In this document: piece after piece, positions 37,340 to 48,382 of the stretch
Layout of the letters: each line of letters opens with the position of its first letter
Position numbering within the stretch: the stretch's first letter is position 1
Notes under the pieces: model-generated
What the model was told of the DNA's origin: nothing
The model's input: the letters and a program-made list of their open reading frames with translations, nothing else
Database searches by the model: none
From: Methylobacterium iners
GTDB taxonomy: Bacteria > Pseudomonadota > Alphaproteobacteria > Rhizobiales > Beijerinckiaceae
Length of the DNA: 63,368 bases
Direction: 5' to 3'
Assembly: GCF_022179305.1 (NCBI RefSeq)
Contig: NZ_BPQP01000045.1
Span: 1 to 63,368 of the forward strand
Position numbers and translations under genes: made by a program

Positions 37340-37355
37340 GGGGTCCGCGGACCCC
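37340..37355. promoter_or_regulatory. perfect 16-bp palindrome between sucD and sucA
   Basis: GGGGTCCGCGGACCCC is fully self-complementary and lies 26 bases after the sucD stop and 124 bases before the sucA start. It could be an operator or, as RNA, a short stem modulating readthrough from sucCD into sucAB. No U-tract follows on the minus strand. Confidence 0.45.
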
Positions 37356-37381
37356 CGCTCGCCGCAAGGCTGGCCTGCGCT

Positions 37382-38266
37382 TCAGCCCCGCAGTACCTCG
37401 ACGAGGGTCGAGCCGAGGCGGGCCGGCGAGGGCGAAACCCGGATGCCCGCCGCCTCCATCGCCGCGATCTTGTCCTCGGCTCCGCCCTTCCCGCCGGAGA
37501 TGATGGCGCCGGCATGGCCCATGCGGCGGCCGGGCGGCGCGGTGCGGCCCGCGATGAAGCCGACCATCGGCTTCTTGCGGCCGCGCTTGGCCTCGTCGGC
37601 GATGAACTGCGCGGCCTCCTCTTCTGCCGATCCGCCGATCTCGCCGATCATCACGATCGACTCGGTCTTGGGGTCGGCGAGGAACAGTTCGAGCATGGCG
37701 ATGAACTCGGTGCCCTTCACCGGGTCGCCGCCGATGCCGACGGCGGTCGTCTGGCCCAAGCCCGCATTCGAGGTCTGGAACACGGCCTCGTAGGTCAGCG
37801 TGCCGGAGCGCGAGACGATGCCCACCGAGCCGCGCTTGAAGATGTTGGCCGGCATGATGCCGATCTTGCACTCGCCGGCCGTGACGATGCCGGGGCAGTT
37901 CGGCCCGACGAGGCGCGACTTCGAGCCTTCGAGCGCGCGCTTGACCCGCACCATGTCGAGCACCGGAATGCCCTCCGTGATGCAGACGATGAGCGGGATC
38001 TCGGCTTGGATCGCCTCGCAGATCGCGTCCGCCGCGCCCGGCGGCGGCACGTAGACGACAGAGGCATCGGCCCCCGTGGCCTCGCGGGCCTCGGCCACCG
38101 TGTCGAAGACGGGCAGGCCGAGATGGATCGCCCCGCCCTTGCCCGGTGAGGTGCCGCCGACCATGCGCGTGCCGTAGGCGATCGCCTGCTCGGAATGGAA
38201 GGTCCCGTTCTTGCCGGTGAAGCCCTGGCAGATGACCTTGGTGTTCGCGTCGATCAGGATGGACAT
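37382..38266 (-). CDS. sucD: succinyl-CoA synthetase alpha subunit
   Basis: A 294-residue ADP/GDP-forming ligase alpha subunit. The CoA-binding Rossmann part has [20 protein letters not shown] and [15 protein letters not shown]. The site [19 protein letters not shown] follows, and the phosphohistidine is in [20 protein letters not shown] near residue 250. It pairs with SucC, whose stop lies 10 bases upstream. It catalyses substrate-level phosphorylation from succinyl-CoA. Confidence 0.96.
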   Translation of the reverse strand: MSILIDANTKVICQGFTGKNGTFHSEQAIAYGTRMVGGTSPGKGGAIHLGLPVFDTVAEAREATGADASVVYVPPPGAADAICEAIQAEIPLIVCITEGIPVLDMVRVKRALEGSKSRLVGPNCPGIVTAGECKIGIMPANIFKRGSVGIVSRSGTLTYEAVFQTSNAGLGQTTAVGIGGDPVKGTEFIAMLELFLADPKTESIVMIGEIGGSAEEEAAQFIADEAKRGRKKPMVGFIAGRTAPPGRRMGHAGAIISGGKGGAEDKIAAMEAAGIRVSPSPARLGSTLVEVLRG

Positions 38267-38276
38267 CGGTGGTCTC

Positions 38277-39473
38277 TCAGCCCTTCTTCACGGCGGCGAC
38301 GATCTTCTGCGCGGCATCATCCAGGTCGTCCGCCGGGATCACGTTGAGCCCGGAATTGCGGATGATCTCCTTGCCCTGCTCGACATTGGTGCCCTCTAGG
38401 CGCACCACGAGCGGCACCTGAAGGCCGACCGCCTTCACAGCCGCGATGACGCCGCGAGCGATGACGTCGCACTTCATGATCCCGCCGAAGATGTTGACGA
38501 GGATGCCCTTCACCTGCGGGTCGGCGGTGATGATCTTGAAGGCCGCCGTGACCTTCTCCTCGGAGGCGCCGCCGCCGACGTCGAGGAAGTTCGCCGGCTC
38601 CTCGCCGTAGAGCTTGATGATGTCGAGGGTGGCCATGGCCAGCCCCGCGCCGTTGACCATGCAGCCGATCGTGCCGTCGAGCGCGATATAGGCGAGGTCG
38701 AACTTCGAGGCCTCGATCTCCTTCTCGTCCTCCTCGGTCTCGTCGCGCAGGGCCACGATGTCGGGGTGCCGGTAGAGGGCGTTCGAATCGAAGGAGATCT
38801 TGGCGTCCAGGCACTTGAGATGGCCGTCGCCCGTGAGCACGAGCGGGTTGATCTCCAGCATGCTCATGTCCTTGGCCGTGAAGGCCTGGTAGAGCTTCGC
38901 CGTCAGCGCCTCCGCCTCCTTCGCCTGCGGGCCGGTGAGCCCCAGGGCCTTCGCGACGGCGCGGCCGTGATGGGGCATGACGCCGGTCGCCGGGTCGACC
39001 GAGAAGGTGATGATCTTCTCCGGCGTGTCGTGGGCGACCTGCTCGATATCCATGCCGCCCTCGGTGGAGACGACGAAGGCGATCTGCCCGGTCTCGCGGT
39101 CGACGAGCATCGAGAGGTAGAACTCCTCGGCGATCTGCGCGCCTTCCTCGATGTAGAGGCGGTTGACCTGCTTGCCGGCCGCGCCCGTCTGGATCGTCAC
39201 CAGCGTCTGGCCGAGCATCTCGCCGGCGAACTGCTTGACCTCGTCGATCGACTTCGTGACGCGCACGCCGCCCTTGGCACCCTCGGGCGCTCCCTTGAAG
39301 GTGCCCTTGCCGCGCCCGCCCGCGTGGATCTGCGACTTCACCACCCAGACCGGGCCGCCGAGTTCCTTCGCGGCGGCCTCGGCCTCCTCGGGCTTGAAGA
39401 TCGGCACGCCACGCGAGACGGGCAGGCCGAATTCCTTGAGCACCGCCTTGGCCTGATATTCGTGGATGTTCAT
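38277..39473 (-). CDS. sucC: succinyl-CoA synthetase beta subunit
   Basis: A 398-residue beta subunit. The N-terminal ATP-grasp domain begins [20 protein letters not shown] and has [20 protein letters not shown] and later [20 protein letters not shown]. The C-terminal domain binding the alpha subunit holds [20 protein letters not shown] and [20 protein letters not shown]. Standard length. It sits between mdh and sucD; the mdh-sucC gap carries an extragenic palindromic repeat. Confidence 0.96.
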   Translation of the reverse strand: MNIHEYQAKAVLKEFGLPVSRGVPIFKPEEAEAAAKELGGPVWVVKSQIHAGGRGKGTFKGAPEGAKGGVRVTKSIDEVKQFAGEMLGQTLVTIQTGAAGKQVNRLYIEEGAQIAEEFYLSMLVDRETGQIAFVVSTEGGMDIEQVAHDTPEKIITFSVDPATGVMPHHGRAVAKALGLTGPQAKEAEALTAKLYQAFTAKDMSMLEINPLVLTGDGHLKCLDAKISFDSNALYRHPDIVALRDETEEDEKEIEASKFDLAYIALDGTIGCMVNGAGLAMATLDIIKLYGEEPANFLDVGGGASEEKVTAAFKIITADPQVKGILVNIFGGIMKCDVIARGVIAAVKAVGLQVPLVVRLEGTNVEQGKEIIRNSGLNVIPADDLDDAAQKIVAAVKKG

Positions 39474-39486
39474 GGAGGACCCTCGC

Positions 39487-39602
39487 CGTCATCCCGGGGC
39501 CGCGCAGCGGAACCCGGGATCCAGAAACACAGGTTGCGATCCAGTCTGCCGCCGCAGCGGTCCTGGATTCCGGGTTCGCTCTGCGAGCGCTCCGGAATGA
39601 TG
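39487..39602. repeat. RIME-like extragenic palindromic element between mdh and sucC
   Basis: A long imperfect inverted repeat. The left arm (about 39487-39524) has CGTCATCCCGGGGC and GAACCCGGGATCCAG; the right arm (about 39563-39602) has CTGGATTCCGGGTTC and CGCTCCGGAATGAT. The arms match over about 37 bases with a few changes, around a 38-base centre. This CATCCCGG...CCGGAATGA type is common between genes in Rhizobiales. It differs from the elements at 1-172 and 4085-4270. It may act as an mRNA processing or termination structure in the mdh-suc transcript. Confidence 0.75.
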
Positions 39603-39609
39603 CTTCAGC

Positions 39610-40874
<1,265 letters not shown>

Positions 40875-41534
40875 TCAGAGCGCGCCGGTCCTGAGAACCT
40901 TCTGGATGCCGTGAATCACGCCGCTCAGCCGCGCCTTCACGATGTCGGACGGCAACTCGGCGTCGTGCTGGATCGCCGCCGGGTGGGTGAAGCGGTAGCT
41001 CGCATCGAAGATGTAGGCGATGGCGCGCTCGCGGTCCCGGATCAGGAAGGTACCGGCTCCGATGCCCTCCTCGACCACGCGCTCGACCAGGCTTCGCAGC
41101 CGGACCCGGTGCCGGCGAGCGATGGGACGCGCGGCGATCGCCGCGTCGCGGTGGACGGCGAACAGGTTCGGCTCCCCCGCGAGCGTTTCGCGCTGCGCCG
41201 TGGCGAGCGCGGTGAGCAGGCGCTCGATCTTGTCGTCGGCCGGATCCGGTGCGTCGGCGATGCGGGCCAGTTCCGCTTCCACGGTCCGGAGCCAGCGGCC
41301 GGCGACCGCGTCGAGCAGCGTGTCCTTCGACGGGAAGTAGCGGTAGACGTTGGCGTGGGTCATGCCGGCTTCCGCAGCCACCGCCACCACCGTCACCCCC
41401 CTCGGTCCGAGCCGGGCGAGGTGGTCGGCGGCGATGGCGAGGATGCGCATGTCGGCCGAGGCGGGCGCCGCACGCGTGCGCAGGCTGGTGCGGAGGGGCT
41501 GACCTGGACGGAGAGGCTTGGGGGCCGGCGGCAT
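40875..41534 (-). CDS. TetR family transcriptional regulator
   Basis: A 219-residue TetR-type repressor. The N-terminal HTH is well conserved: ILAIAADHLARLGPRGVTVV, then AAEAGMTHANVYRYFPSKDT and LLDAVAGRWL, at about residues 30-75. The C-terminal ligand domain is variable, as usual, and gives no clue to the inducer. A longer frame starting 129 bases upstream is possible, but its extra 43 residues are unlike the family. It may control itself or the divergently placed upstream region; no operator was recognised. Confidence 0.85.
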   Translation of the reverse strand: MPPAPKPLRPGQPLRTSLRTRAAPASADMRILAIAADHLARLGPRGVTVVAVAAEAGMTHANVYRYFPSKDTLLDAVAGRWLRTVEAELARIADAPDPADDKIERLLTALATAQRETLAGEPNLFAVHRDAAIAARPIARRHRVRLRSLVERVVEEGIGAGTFLIRDRERAIAYIFDASYRFTHPAAIQHDAELPSDIVKARLSGVIHGIQKVLRTGAL

Positions 41535-41704
41535 GTCGCGGGGATCATGATGGAGGTCGTCCCCCCCGGTGGGCCGCGGGGCAACATCGTTCTCGGCCAG
41601 GGCGCGGACGGACGCTTGCAGATCGTCGCGCCCTCGCATCACGGCATCTCCCCAGGCACGCACCGCCGGTCCTGCTCCGGCGCCCCTGCCCCCCGCTTAA
41701 TCCC

Positions 41705-42481
41705 TCAGAAGGTGTTCTTCCAGGCGCGCAGGGCCGTGAAGACCGCGACCGGGTCCGCATCGACCCGGTCGACGGCTCGCGCGAGGGCCGGCTCTCCGGC
41801 GCGAAGGAACGGGTTCGTCGCGCGCTCCGTCCCGATCGTCGTCGGGATCAGGAAGCGCCCTTCGGCGCGGGCGCGCTCGGCCTCGGCCGCGCGGGCGGCC
41901 AGCGCCTCGTTCTGCGGGTCTGCGGCCAGCGCGAACTTGGCGTTGGCGAGCACGTAGTCGTGGCCGCTGTAGACGGCCGTCGCGGCGGGCAGGGCGAGGA
42001 ACCGCGACAGCGAGGTCCAGAGCGCCTCGGGCGGCCCCTCCAGCGCGCGGCCGCAGCCGAGGGTGAAGAGGGTATCTCCGGCAAACACGATGCCCGCCTC
42101 GCGAAACCAGTAGGTGACGTGGTCGCTGCAATGCCCTGGCGTCTCCCAGACCTCGGCCGAGAGCGAGCCGACCCGGACGGTGTCCCCCTCCGAGACCGTG
42201 ACATCGACCTCGGGCACGGCGGCTCCCGCCTTGAGCGGCGCCGTGACCCGCGCGCCGGTGCGCCGCTTCACCTCCGGAATGCCCTCGACGTGGTCGGGGT
42301 GGCGATGCGTGACCAGGATGTCGGTGAGGCGCCAGCCGGTCTCGTCCAGAACCTTCAGGACTGGCGCCGCCTCCGGCACGTCGATGGCCGCACAGGCTTC
42401 CTGGACAGGGTCGTAGAGGACGACGCCGATGTTGTCGCTGCGGCAGAGGAAGGTGCGGATCTCGGGGCGGGATGCGGTCAT
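41705..42481 (-). CDS. gloB: hydroxyacylglutathione hydrolase (glyoxalase II)
   Basis: A 258-residue metallo-beta-lactamase-fold hydrolase that converts S-lactoylglutathione to lactate in methylglyoxal or aldehyde detoxification. The dinuclear metal site is visible as VTHRHPDHVEGIPEV, ETPGHCSDHVTYWF, FAGDTLFTLGCGRALEG and SGHDYVLANAKFAL. The C-terminal substrate domain ends with IGTERATNPFLRAG and is of normal length. The ATG yielding MTASRPEIRTFLC is preferred over an N-terminal extension. It is divergent from a methyltransferase gene, a pairing common in alphaproteobacteria. Confidence 0.92.
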   Translation of the reverse strand: MTASRPEIRTFLCRSDNIGVVLYDPVQEACAAIDVPEAAPVLKVLDETGWRLTDILVTHRHPDHVEGIPEVKRRTGARVTAPLKAGAAVPEVDVTVSEGDTVRVGSLSAEVWETPGHCSDHVTYWFREAGIVFAGDTLFTLGCGRALEGPPEALWTSLSRFLALPAATAVYSGHDYVLANAKFALAADPQNEALAARAAEAERARAEGRFLIPTTIGTERATNPFLRAGEPALARAVDRVDADPVAVFTALRAWKNTF

Positions 42482-42630
42482 GGGCGCCTCTCGGTGGGCA
42501 GATGCGGTCGAAGAACCGGGGGCAAACGCGGCGGTTCCGGCCGTCGCGGGTTGCCCTGCCGCCCCGCGATCCCCATTGATGCGCTCCAAGAGCCCGATCG
42601 CGAAAGCCCAAGGCCGCGCCGGAATCCTTC

Positions 42631-43365
42631 ATGCGTCTCGACGTCACCGACCTGCGCGCCTTCTACGCGAGCCCCCTCGGCGGCGTCACGCACCGCATCG
42701 TGGGTCGGGCGATCCACGGGTTCCTCGGCTCCGTATCGGGCCTGCGCGTGCTGGGGCTGGGCTACGCCACCCCCTATCTCGGCCCCGTCCACGTCATCGC
42801 CGAGCGGACGCTCGCCTTCATGCCGGCGACGCAGGGCGTGGTGAACTGGCCCGGGAGCGGACGCTCCTGCGCGGCGCTCGCCGACCCGACCATGATGCCC
42901 TTGCCCGAGGCGGCGGTGGACCGGGTGATCCTGGTCCACGCGCTCGAATCGGTCGAGAGCCCGACGGAGCTCCTCCAGGACGTCTGGCGCGTCCTGACGC
43001 CGGGGGGCCGGATGATCCTCGTCGTTCCCAACCGCCGCGGCGTCTGGGCCCGACGCGACGCCACGCCCTTCGGGCACGGCCAGCCCTACAGCCGCTCGCA
43101 GCTCGGGCGCCTGATGCGCCAGACCCTGTTCTCGCCGGAGGGCTGGGCCGAGACGCTCTACATGCCGCCCGTGGCGAGCCGACTCTGGCTCAGGACCTCC
43201 GGGGCCTGGGAGCGCGTCGGCACCGGCCTGTCGCTGCCCTTCGCGGGCTTGCACGTCGTCGACGCGACGAAGCAGCTCTATCGCCCCATCGCCGTGAAGG
43301 CGGTGCGCCGCGCCACCCGGCTCGCCCCGGCCCGGGTGCTCGTGCCTGCCCCTTCCCCGGGCTGA
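42631..43365 (+). CDS. class I SAM-dependent methyltransferase, gloB-linked
   Basis: A 244-residue methyltransferase-fold protein of the type found divergent from gloB. The SAM region is somewhat degenerate (LRVLGLGYATPYLGP instead of a classic GxGxG). The later motifs are clear: DRVILVHALESVESPTELLQ and VWRVLTPGGRMILVVPNRRG. The C-terminal part has YSRSQLGRLMRQTLFSPEGW. The substrate is unknown. It ends 4 bases before the MarC gene, suggesting co-transcription. Confidence 0.82.
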   Translation: MRLDVTDLRAFYASPLGGVTHRIVGRAIHGFLGSVSGLRVLGLGYATPYLGPVHVIAERTLAFMPATQGVVNWPGSGRSCAALADPTMMPLPEAAVDRVILVHALESVESPTELLQDVWRVLTPGGRMILVVPNRRGVWARRDATPFGHGQPYSRSQLGRLMRQTLFSPEGWAETLYMPPVASRLWLRTSGAWERVGTGLSLPFAGLHVVDATKQLYRPIAVKAVRRATRLAPARVLVPAPSPG

Positions 43366-43369
43366 GGCC

Positions 43370-44056
43370 ATGACGAGCTTCATCGGCGCCGAGGCCGCGC
43401 TGGCGAGCTTCCTGCTTGCCCTCTCCACCCTGTTCTCCATCGTGAACCCGGTGGGCGGCGCCATCATCTTCGCGCAGGTGACAGGCGAGAACTCCCATGC
43501 CGAGCGCGTCGAGCTCGCCCGCCGCATCGGCTTCTACGCGGCGCTGGTGATGCTGGCGGCCCTCTGGGCCGGCGCGCCGATCCTCAACTTCTTCGGCGTG
43601 TCGCTGGCGGCACTCCGCATCGCCGGCGGCCTCGTCGTCGGCGCCTCGGCCTGGGCCCTGCTGACCGCGCCCGAGGCCCGCGAGGCGCGCAAGCAGGCTG
43701 AGGCCGTGCGGGAGCCCGCGCGCAACCTCGCCGAGATCGCCTTCTTCCCGCTGACGCTGCCCTTCACGACGGGCCCCGGCACCATCGCAGTGGCGATCGC
43801 GCTTGGCTCGAACCGCCCGCCGGCCGGGCCCGATCTCGTCGGCTTCTTTCTGGGGGTCTCCCTCGCGGCGCTCGCCATCGCCCTGATGGTGCGCATCGCC
43901 TACGGCTCGGCCGACCGGGTCGTCTCCCTGATCGGCCCGATCCGCGCCCGGGTGCTCGGCCGGCTTTCCGCCTTCCTGCTCCTCTGCGTCGGAACCCAGA
44001 TCACCCTGAACGGGATCGTCGACGTGCTCGGGCCCCTGCTCGCCGCGCGACCTTAG
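43370..44056 (+). CDS. MarC family integral membrane protein
   Basis: A 228-residue protein with about six membrane helices. Family features are the N-terminal FLLALSTLFSIVNPVGGAII, a central helix pair with FFGVSLAALRIAGGLVVGAS and ALLTAPEAREARK, and the conserved PLTLPFTTGPGTIAVAIALG. MarC proteins were once tied to multiple antibiotic resistance, which later work did not support; the transport role is unknown. It follows the methyltransferase by 4 bases. Confidence 0.88.
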   Translation: MTSFIGAEAALASFLLALSTLFSIVNPVGGAIIFAQVTGENSHAERVELARRIGFYAALVMLAALWAGAPILNFFGVSLAALRIAGGLVVGASAWALLTAPEAREARKQAEAVREPARNLAEIAFFPLTLPFTTGPGTIAVAIALGSNRPPAGPDLVGFFLGVSLAALAIALMVRIAYGSADRVVSLIGPIRARVLGRLSAFLLLCVGTQITLNGIVDVLGPLLAARP

Positions 44057-44119
44057 TCGTCACCTTGGCAGGGTCGTCCTGAGCCTATACCGCAAACCAC
44101 TCCGAGATCGAGGAAAGCG

Positions 44120-44917
44120 ATGCGGCTCGTAGTTGTCGGCGCCGACGGGCGCATGGGGCGGATGCTGATTCGCGCGGTGGCCGAGGCGGAGGGCTGCACC
44201 CTGTCCAGCGCGATCGAGCGCGAGGGCTCCGCCGCCCTGGGTCAGGACGCCGGCACGCTGGCAGGGATCGGCGCGCTCGGCGTGCCCGTCACCGACGATC
44301 CGCTCCCCGCCTTCGCGGCGACGGACGGCGTGCTGGACTTCACGACGCCCGCGGCGACGACCTTCTTCGCCGAGCTCGCCGCGCAGGCCCGCATCGTCCA
44401 CGTGATCGGCACGACGGGCCTCGCCGAGCCCGACCTCGCGAAGCTCGCAGCGGCCGCGCGCCATGCCCGGCTCGTGCGCTCCGGCAACATGTCGCTCGGC
44501 GTCAACCTGCTCGCGGGTCTCGTGCGCAAGGTCGCGGCCGCGCTCGGTCCGGATTACGACATCGAGATCGTCGAGATGCACCACCGCATGAAGGTGGATG
44601 CGCCCTCGGGCACGGCCCTTCTCCTCGGCGAGGCGGCGGCGGAGGGCCGCGGCGTCGCCCTGTCCGAGACGCGCGTCTCGACCCGCGACGGCCATACCGG
44701 CGCGCGCCGGCCCGGCGATATCGGCTTCGCCACCCTGCGCGGCGGGTCGGTCGTGGGCGACCACAGCGTTATCCTCGCGGGTCCGGGCGAGCGCATCACC
44801 CTGAGCCATCACGCCGAGGATCGGACCATCTTCGCCCGCGGCGCCGTGCGGGCGGCGCGCTGGGCCTTCGACCGTCCGCCGGGACTCTACGGCATGGCCG
44901 ATGTGCTCGGCCTCTGA
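44120..44917 (+). CDS. dapB: 4-hydroxy-tetrahydrodipicolinate reductase
   Basis: A 265-residue DapB of the lysine/diaminopimelate pathway. The NAD(P) site is [17 protein letters not shown]. The conserved [18 protein letters not shown] and [17 protein letters not shown] follow, and the catalytic block [20 protein letters not shown] holds the His and Lys of the family. The C-terminal region with [19 protein letters not shown] completes the fold. It starts after GAGGAAAG and lies 44 bases before gpmA. Confidence 0.95.
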   Translation: MRLVVVGADGRMGRMLIRAVAEAEGCTLSSAIEREGSAALGQDAGTLAGIGALGVPVTDDPLPAFAATDGVLDFTTPAATTFFAELAAQARIVHVIGTTGLAEPDLAKLAAAARHARLVRSGNMSLGVNLLAGLVRKVAAALGPDYDIEIVEMHHRMKVDAPSGTALLLGEAAAEGRGVALSETRVSTRDGHTGARRPGDIGFATLRGGSVVGDHSVILAGPGERITLSHHAEDRTIFARGAVRAARWAFDRPPGLYGMADVLGL

Positions 44918-44961
44918 TAGGAGCCCGCCTCATCCCCCCGTTCCAACAGGATGAACCCACG

Positions 44962-45600
44962 ATGGAGCGCCTGCTCGTCCTCGCTCGCCACGGTCAGAGC
45001 GAGTGGAACCTCAAGAAGCTGTTCACCGGCTGGCGCGATCCGGAGCTGACGGATCTGGGCGTCGAGGAGGCGCGCCAGGCCGGGCGCTGGCTCAAGCAGC
45101 AGGGGTTCGCGTTTGACGTGGCCTTCACCTCGAACCTGCGCCGGGCCCAGCGCACCTGCGCCCTGATGCTGGAGGAGATGGGCCAAGGCGGCATCGACGT
45201 GCTGCGGTCCGAGGCGCTGAACGAGCGCGATTACGGCGACCTGTCGGGCCTCAACAAGGACGACGCCCGCGAGCGCTGGGGCGACGAGCAGGTCCGCCAG
45301 TGGCGCCGCTCCTACGACGTGCCGCCGCCGGGCGGCGAGAGCCTGAAGGACACCGCCGCCCGGGTCCTGCCCTACTACATCCAGACCATCCTGCCCCGGG
45401 TCATGGCGGGCGAGCGCGTCCTCGTCGCCGCCCACGGCAACTCGCTCCGCGCCCTGGTCATGGTGCTCGACGGCATGACGACGAAGACCATCGCCAGCCT
45501 CGAGATCGCGACCGGCATCCCGCTGGTCTACCACCTCAAGGCCGACACGACGGTGGAGAGCAAGTCGGTGCTGGAGCGGGACATCGACGAGGCGTCCTGA
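44962..45600 (+). CDS. gpmA: 2,3-bisphosphoglycerate-dependent phosphoglycerate mutase
   Basis: A 212-residue histidine phosphatase-fold mutase of glycolysis/gluconeogenesis. The phosphohistidine motif is [59 protein letters not shown] and the second His in [19 protein letters not shown] all match GpmA. It is slightly short, as in alphaproteobacterial forms. Its stop overlaps the start of alkB (TGATG). Confidence 0.94.
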   Translation: MERLLVLARHGQSEWNLKKLFTGWRDPELTDLGVEEARQAGRWLKQQGFAFDVAFTSNLRRAQRTCALMLEEMGQGGIDVLRSEALNERDYGDLSGLNKDDARERWGDEQVRQWRRSYDVPPPGGESLKDTAARVLPYYIQTILPRVMAGERVLVAAHGNSLRALVMVLDGMTTKTIASLEIATGIPLVYHLKADTTVESKSVLERDIDEAS

Positions 45601-46274
45601 TGCGGGACCGGGACGGGATCGCGCTCGCGCCCGGCCTGATCCACTATCCGGGCTATCTTGATGATGCGGCGCAGGGCCGTCTCGCCGCCGAGCTGGCCCA
45701 GGTAATCCAAGCGGCACCGCCCTTCCTGCCCCGGATGCCGCGCACCGGCGTGCCCTTCTCGGTGCGCATGACGAATTGCGGGCCGCTCGGCTGGGTCTCG
45801 GACGTCGCCGGCTACCGCTACCAGCCCCTGCATCCCAATCTCGGCATGCCCTGGCCGGACATCCCGGAGAGCGCGAGAGCGGCCTGGGACGCGATCGCCG
45901 GCTACGGCGCGCCGCCGGAGGCCTGCCTCGTCAATCTCTACGATCCGCGGGCGCGCATGGGCCTGCATCAGGACCGCGACGAGGCCGATCTCGACGCGCC
46001 GGTGCTCTCCCTCTCGCTCGGAGCGACCGCGCTCTTCCGCTACGGCGGCCTGCGCCGGGGCGACCCGACCCGCTCGATCCGGCTCCGCTCCGGCGATGCC
46101 CTCGTCATGGGCGGCGCCTCGCGCCTGATCCATCACGGCGTCGACCGCATCCTTGCGGCGGAGGCCGACCTGCTCGCGACGGGGCAGCCGCCGCCCGACT
46201 TCCTCCCCTCGGGCGGTCGATGCAACCTCACCCTGCGCCGCGTGAGGCGGCCGGTCGCCATGCGGAGCGCTTGA
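45600..46274 (+). CDS. alkB: alpha-ketoglutarate-dependent DNA repair dioxygenase AlkB
   Basis: A 224-residue Fe(II)/2-oxoglutarate dioxygenase that removes alkyl groups from DNA or RNA bases. The iron ligands are His and Asp in MGLHQDRDEADLDAPVLSLS and the distal His in ASRLIHHGVDRIL; the 2-oxoglutarate Arg lies in RCNLTLRRVRRP. The N-terminal lid has APPFLPRMPRTGVPFSVRMT and WVSDVAGYRYQPLHP. Start and gpmA stop overlap as TGATG. Confidence 0.92.
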   Translation: MRDRDGIALAPGLIHYPGYLDDAAQGRLAAELAQVIQAAPPFLPRMPRTGVPFSVRMTNCGPLGWVSDVAGYRYQPLHPNLGMPWPDIPESARAAWDAIAGYGAPPEACLVNLYDPRARMGLHQDRDEADLDAPVLSLSLGATALFRYGGLRRGDPTRSIRLRSGDALVMGGASRLIHHGVDRILAAEADLLATGQPPPDFLPSGGRCNLTLRRVRRPVAMRSA

Positions 46275-46355
46275 CAGCAGCTTGGCGCGGGCCGACGGAT
46301 CGATCCGACGGGCTGCCGAGCGGCTCCAGCGGAATCCATGCGGAGATCCGATCCG

Positions 46356-47315
46356 ATGCGTATGCGTTCTCTCGCGCGATCTTGCGCGGCGCTGGCCCTC
46401 TTCCTTGCCGTGGCAGGCGGGGTGCGGGCGGGCGAGCCCGTCTATCCGGCAAGCTCACGCTTCGGCTTCGAGCCGCCCGCCGACATGGTGCCCTCGAAGC
46501 GCTTTGCCGGCTTCGAGCGGGTGGAGGGCGGGGCCACGGTCTCGGTGGTCGAGCTCCCGCCGGCGGCCTTCAGCGATCTCGAGAAGAATTTCACGGACGA
46601 GAACCTGCGGGCCCAGGGCTTCATCGTCTCGAGCCGCGAGGCGGTGAAGGTCGCCGGCGATGTCGAGGCGGTGCTGTTCACCGGCGAGCAGCCTGTCGCG
46701 GAACAGGCCGGCGCGCCGACGGTCAAGAAGTGGCTTCTCCTCGTCGGCGAGCCGACCGTCACGGGCATCATCATCGCGCAGGCGCTGCCGGGAGCCCAGA
46801 CCGAGGAGACCATGCGCGCCATGGTGATGGGCGTGCGGGTCCGCCCCGCCCTGTCGCTGGAGCAGCAGGTCGCCGCCCTGCCCTTCCGTCTCGGCGACCC
46901 CGCGGGCTTCCGGCCGGTCCGGGTGCTCGCGGGCAATTCCATTCTGCTGACGCAGGGACCCAAGGACCAGATCGTCAACCTCGAACAGCCGATCCTGGTG
47001 CTCGCCCAGGCGGTCCAGCCGCCGCCGGCCGCCGAGCAGCGCGACGCCTTCGCCCGCGCCGCGCTCTACTCGAACCAGACCATGAAGGACTTCGTGATCG
47101 AGCGGGCGCAGAGCTACCGCCAGAACGGCACCGACTGGCACGAGATCGTGGCCCGGGCCGTCGACCTGCCCACGAATACGCCGGTGGTGGTCTCGCAGAC
47201 GATCCGCTTCGCGCCGGACGGCTACCTGCGTGCGGTCGGCGTCGTCAGGGCCGACCAGCGCGAGGCGACGCTCTCGCGCTTCCGCGAGGTCGTCGACAGC
47301 GTGCAGGTGAAGTGA
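46356..47315 (+). CDS. secreted protein of unknown function, paralogue A
   Basis: A 319-residue exported protein with signal peptide (SLARSCAALALFLAVAGGVR). The mature part is a two-lobed alpha/beta protein without recognised motifs. Conserved with its neighbour are FAGFERVEGGATVSVVELPP near the start, then LEQQVAALPFRLGDPAGFRP, LAGNSILLTQGPKDQ and a C-terminal FAPDGYLRAVGVVR. It converges with the paralogue at 47379-48314. An in-frame ATG 18 bases earlier is possible, but GGAG spacing and the signal peptide favour this start. No function is assigned. Confidence 0.75.
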   Translation: MRMRSLARSCAALALFLAVAGGVRAGEPVYPASSRFGFEPPADMVPSKRFAGFERVEGGATVSVVELPPAAFSDLEKNFTDENLRAQGFIVSSREAVKVAGDVEAVLFTGEQPVAEQAGAPTVKKWLLLVGEPTVTGIIIAQALPGAQTEETMRAMVMGVRVRPALSLEQQVAALPFRLGDPAGFRPVRVLAGNSILLTQGPKDQIVNLEQPILVLAQAVQPPPAAEQRDAFARAALYSNQTMKDFVIERAQSYRQNGTDWHEIVARAVDLPTNTPVVVSQTIRFAPDGYLRAVGVVRADQREATLSRFREVVDSVQVK

Positions 47316-47378
47316 GCCGGCCTGCGGATCACACTTAGGCTCGGATGAGCGGCGCGGAGGGCTTCGGGACGACACCGC

Positions 47379-48314
47379 TCATCGCGAGCGGATGGAGGCC
47401 TCCAGCCGCTCGAAGCGCTCGCGATGGCGGACAGCCTCGCCGCGACGCCAGATTCCGATCGACCTCACGTAGCCGCCGTTCTCGAAGCGGACGATCTGCA
47501 CGACCTCGACCTCAGCGCCAGTGGCGGCCTCGACGGCCGTTCCCTCGATCCGGCTCGTCCCGTCGCGATCCTCCGCCCTCGTCGATGCGACGGAACGCAG
47601 GGTGGGGGTCTTCGTGAACATCTCGCGGGCGAGCGCCGCATTCGCCGCCGGGCCGCCCTGTGCACCGGACCCGTGGGCGACGAGGTAGACGACGGGTTGG
47701 GTCGCGGCCTGCGGCTGGTCGGACGGCCCCTCCGTGAGGAGCAGGGACAGGCCTCCCATCGCCAGGACCGGCCGGAAGCCGGCTCGGTCCCCGACGCGAA
47801 ACGGCAACGCCGCGATCCGCTCGTCCAGCGAGGGCGGCGGCCGGAAGGCGATGGTCCTCAGCGCGGCCTCGATCGCCGGCGTCGCCGCCTCCGCGGCTGC
47901 CTCCGGAACCATGGCCGACACGAGCGCCGCCGTGTCCCTGGTCCTCGCGAGAACCAGCCAGCGCCGATAGGTGACGCCGCGCGACTCCTGGGCGCCCCTC
48001 AGGATGCGGCCTTCGCCGTCCGGGACCGACCAGGGCGCGGCGGGCTGCGCGGCCCGGATGCTGCCCTTGGCCATGCCCTCGGGCGTGAAGGTCGGCAGCA
48101 TCTCGTCGTAGGTGGCACTCGGCAGGTCGCCGACCACGATGGCGCCTCCCGTGGCCTTGTCCTCGAAGCCGACGAAGGCTGCGGCCGGCGCGAAGCCGGA
48201 GGGCGCGACGAGTCCTGTTCGCGCGCCCGGCGGGAACGTCGGAGCCTGCGCGCGGGCGGCCGTCACCGAGGCGGCGAGGCATGCTGCAAGGATGACGAGG
48301 AAGCGAAAGTGCAT
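47379..48314 (-). CDS. secreted protein of unknown function, paralogue B
   Basis: A 311-residue exported protein with signal peptide (FRFLVILAACLAASVTAARA). It shares with the convergent gene at 46356-47315 the segments FVGFEDKATGGAIVVGDLPS, LDERIAALPFRVGDRAGFRP and LLLTEGPSDQ, and a similar C-terminal strand (FENGGYVRSIGIWRRGEA). The overall pattern indicates ancient duplication with inversion. It is followed 63 bases away by its paralogue's 3' end. The family is not recognised. Confidence 0.75.
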   Translation of the reverse strand: MHFRFLVILAACLAASVTAARAQAPTFPPGARTGLVAPSGFAPAAAFVGFEDKATGGAIVVGDLPSATYDEMLPTFTPEGMAKGSIRAAQPAAPWSVPDGEGRILRGAQESRGVTYRRWLVLARTRDTAALVSAMVPEAAAEAATPAIEAALRTIAFRPPPSLDERIAALPFRVGDRAGFRPVLAMGGLSLLLTEGPSDQPQAATQPVVYLVAHGSGAQGGPAANAALAREMFTKTPTLRSVASTRAEDRDGTSRIEGTAVEAATGAEVEVVQIVRFENGGYVRSIGIWRRGEAVRHRERFERLEASIRSR

Positions 48315-48382
48315 GCGGACTAAAGACGTCGGAGAGCCGGGAGACGGGGCGAGAACCGGACCGGTCTTCGGCAAGCGATCCG

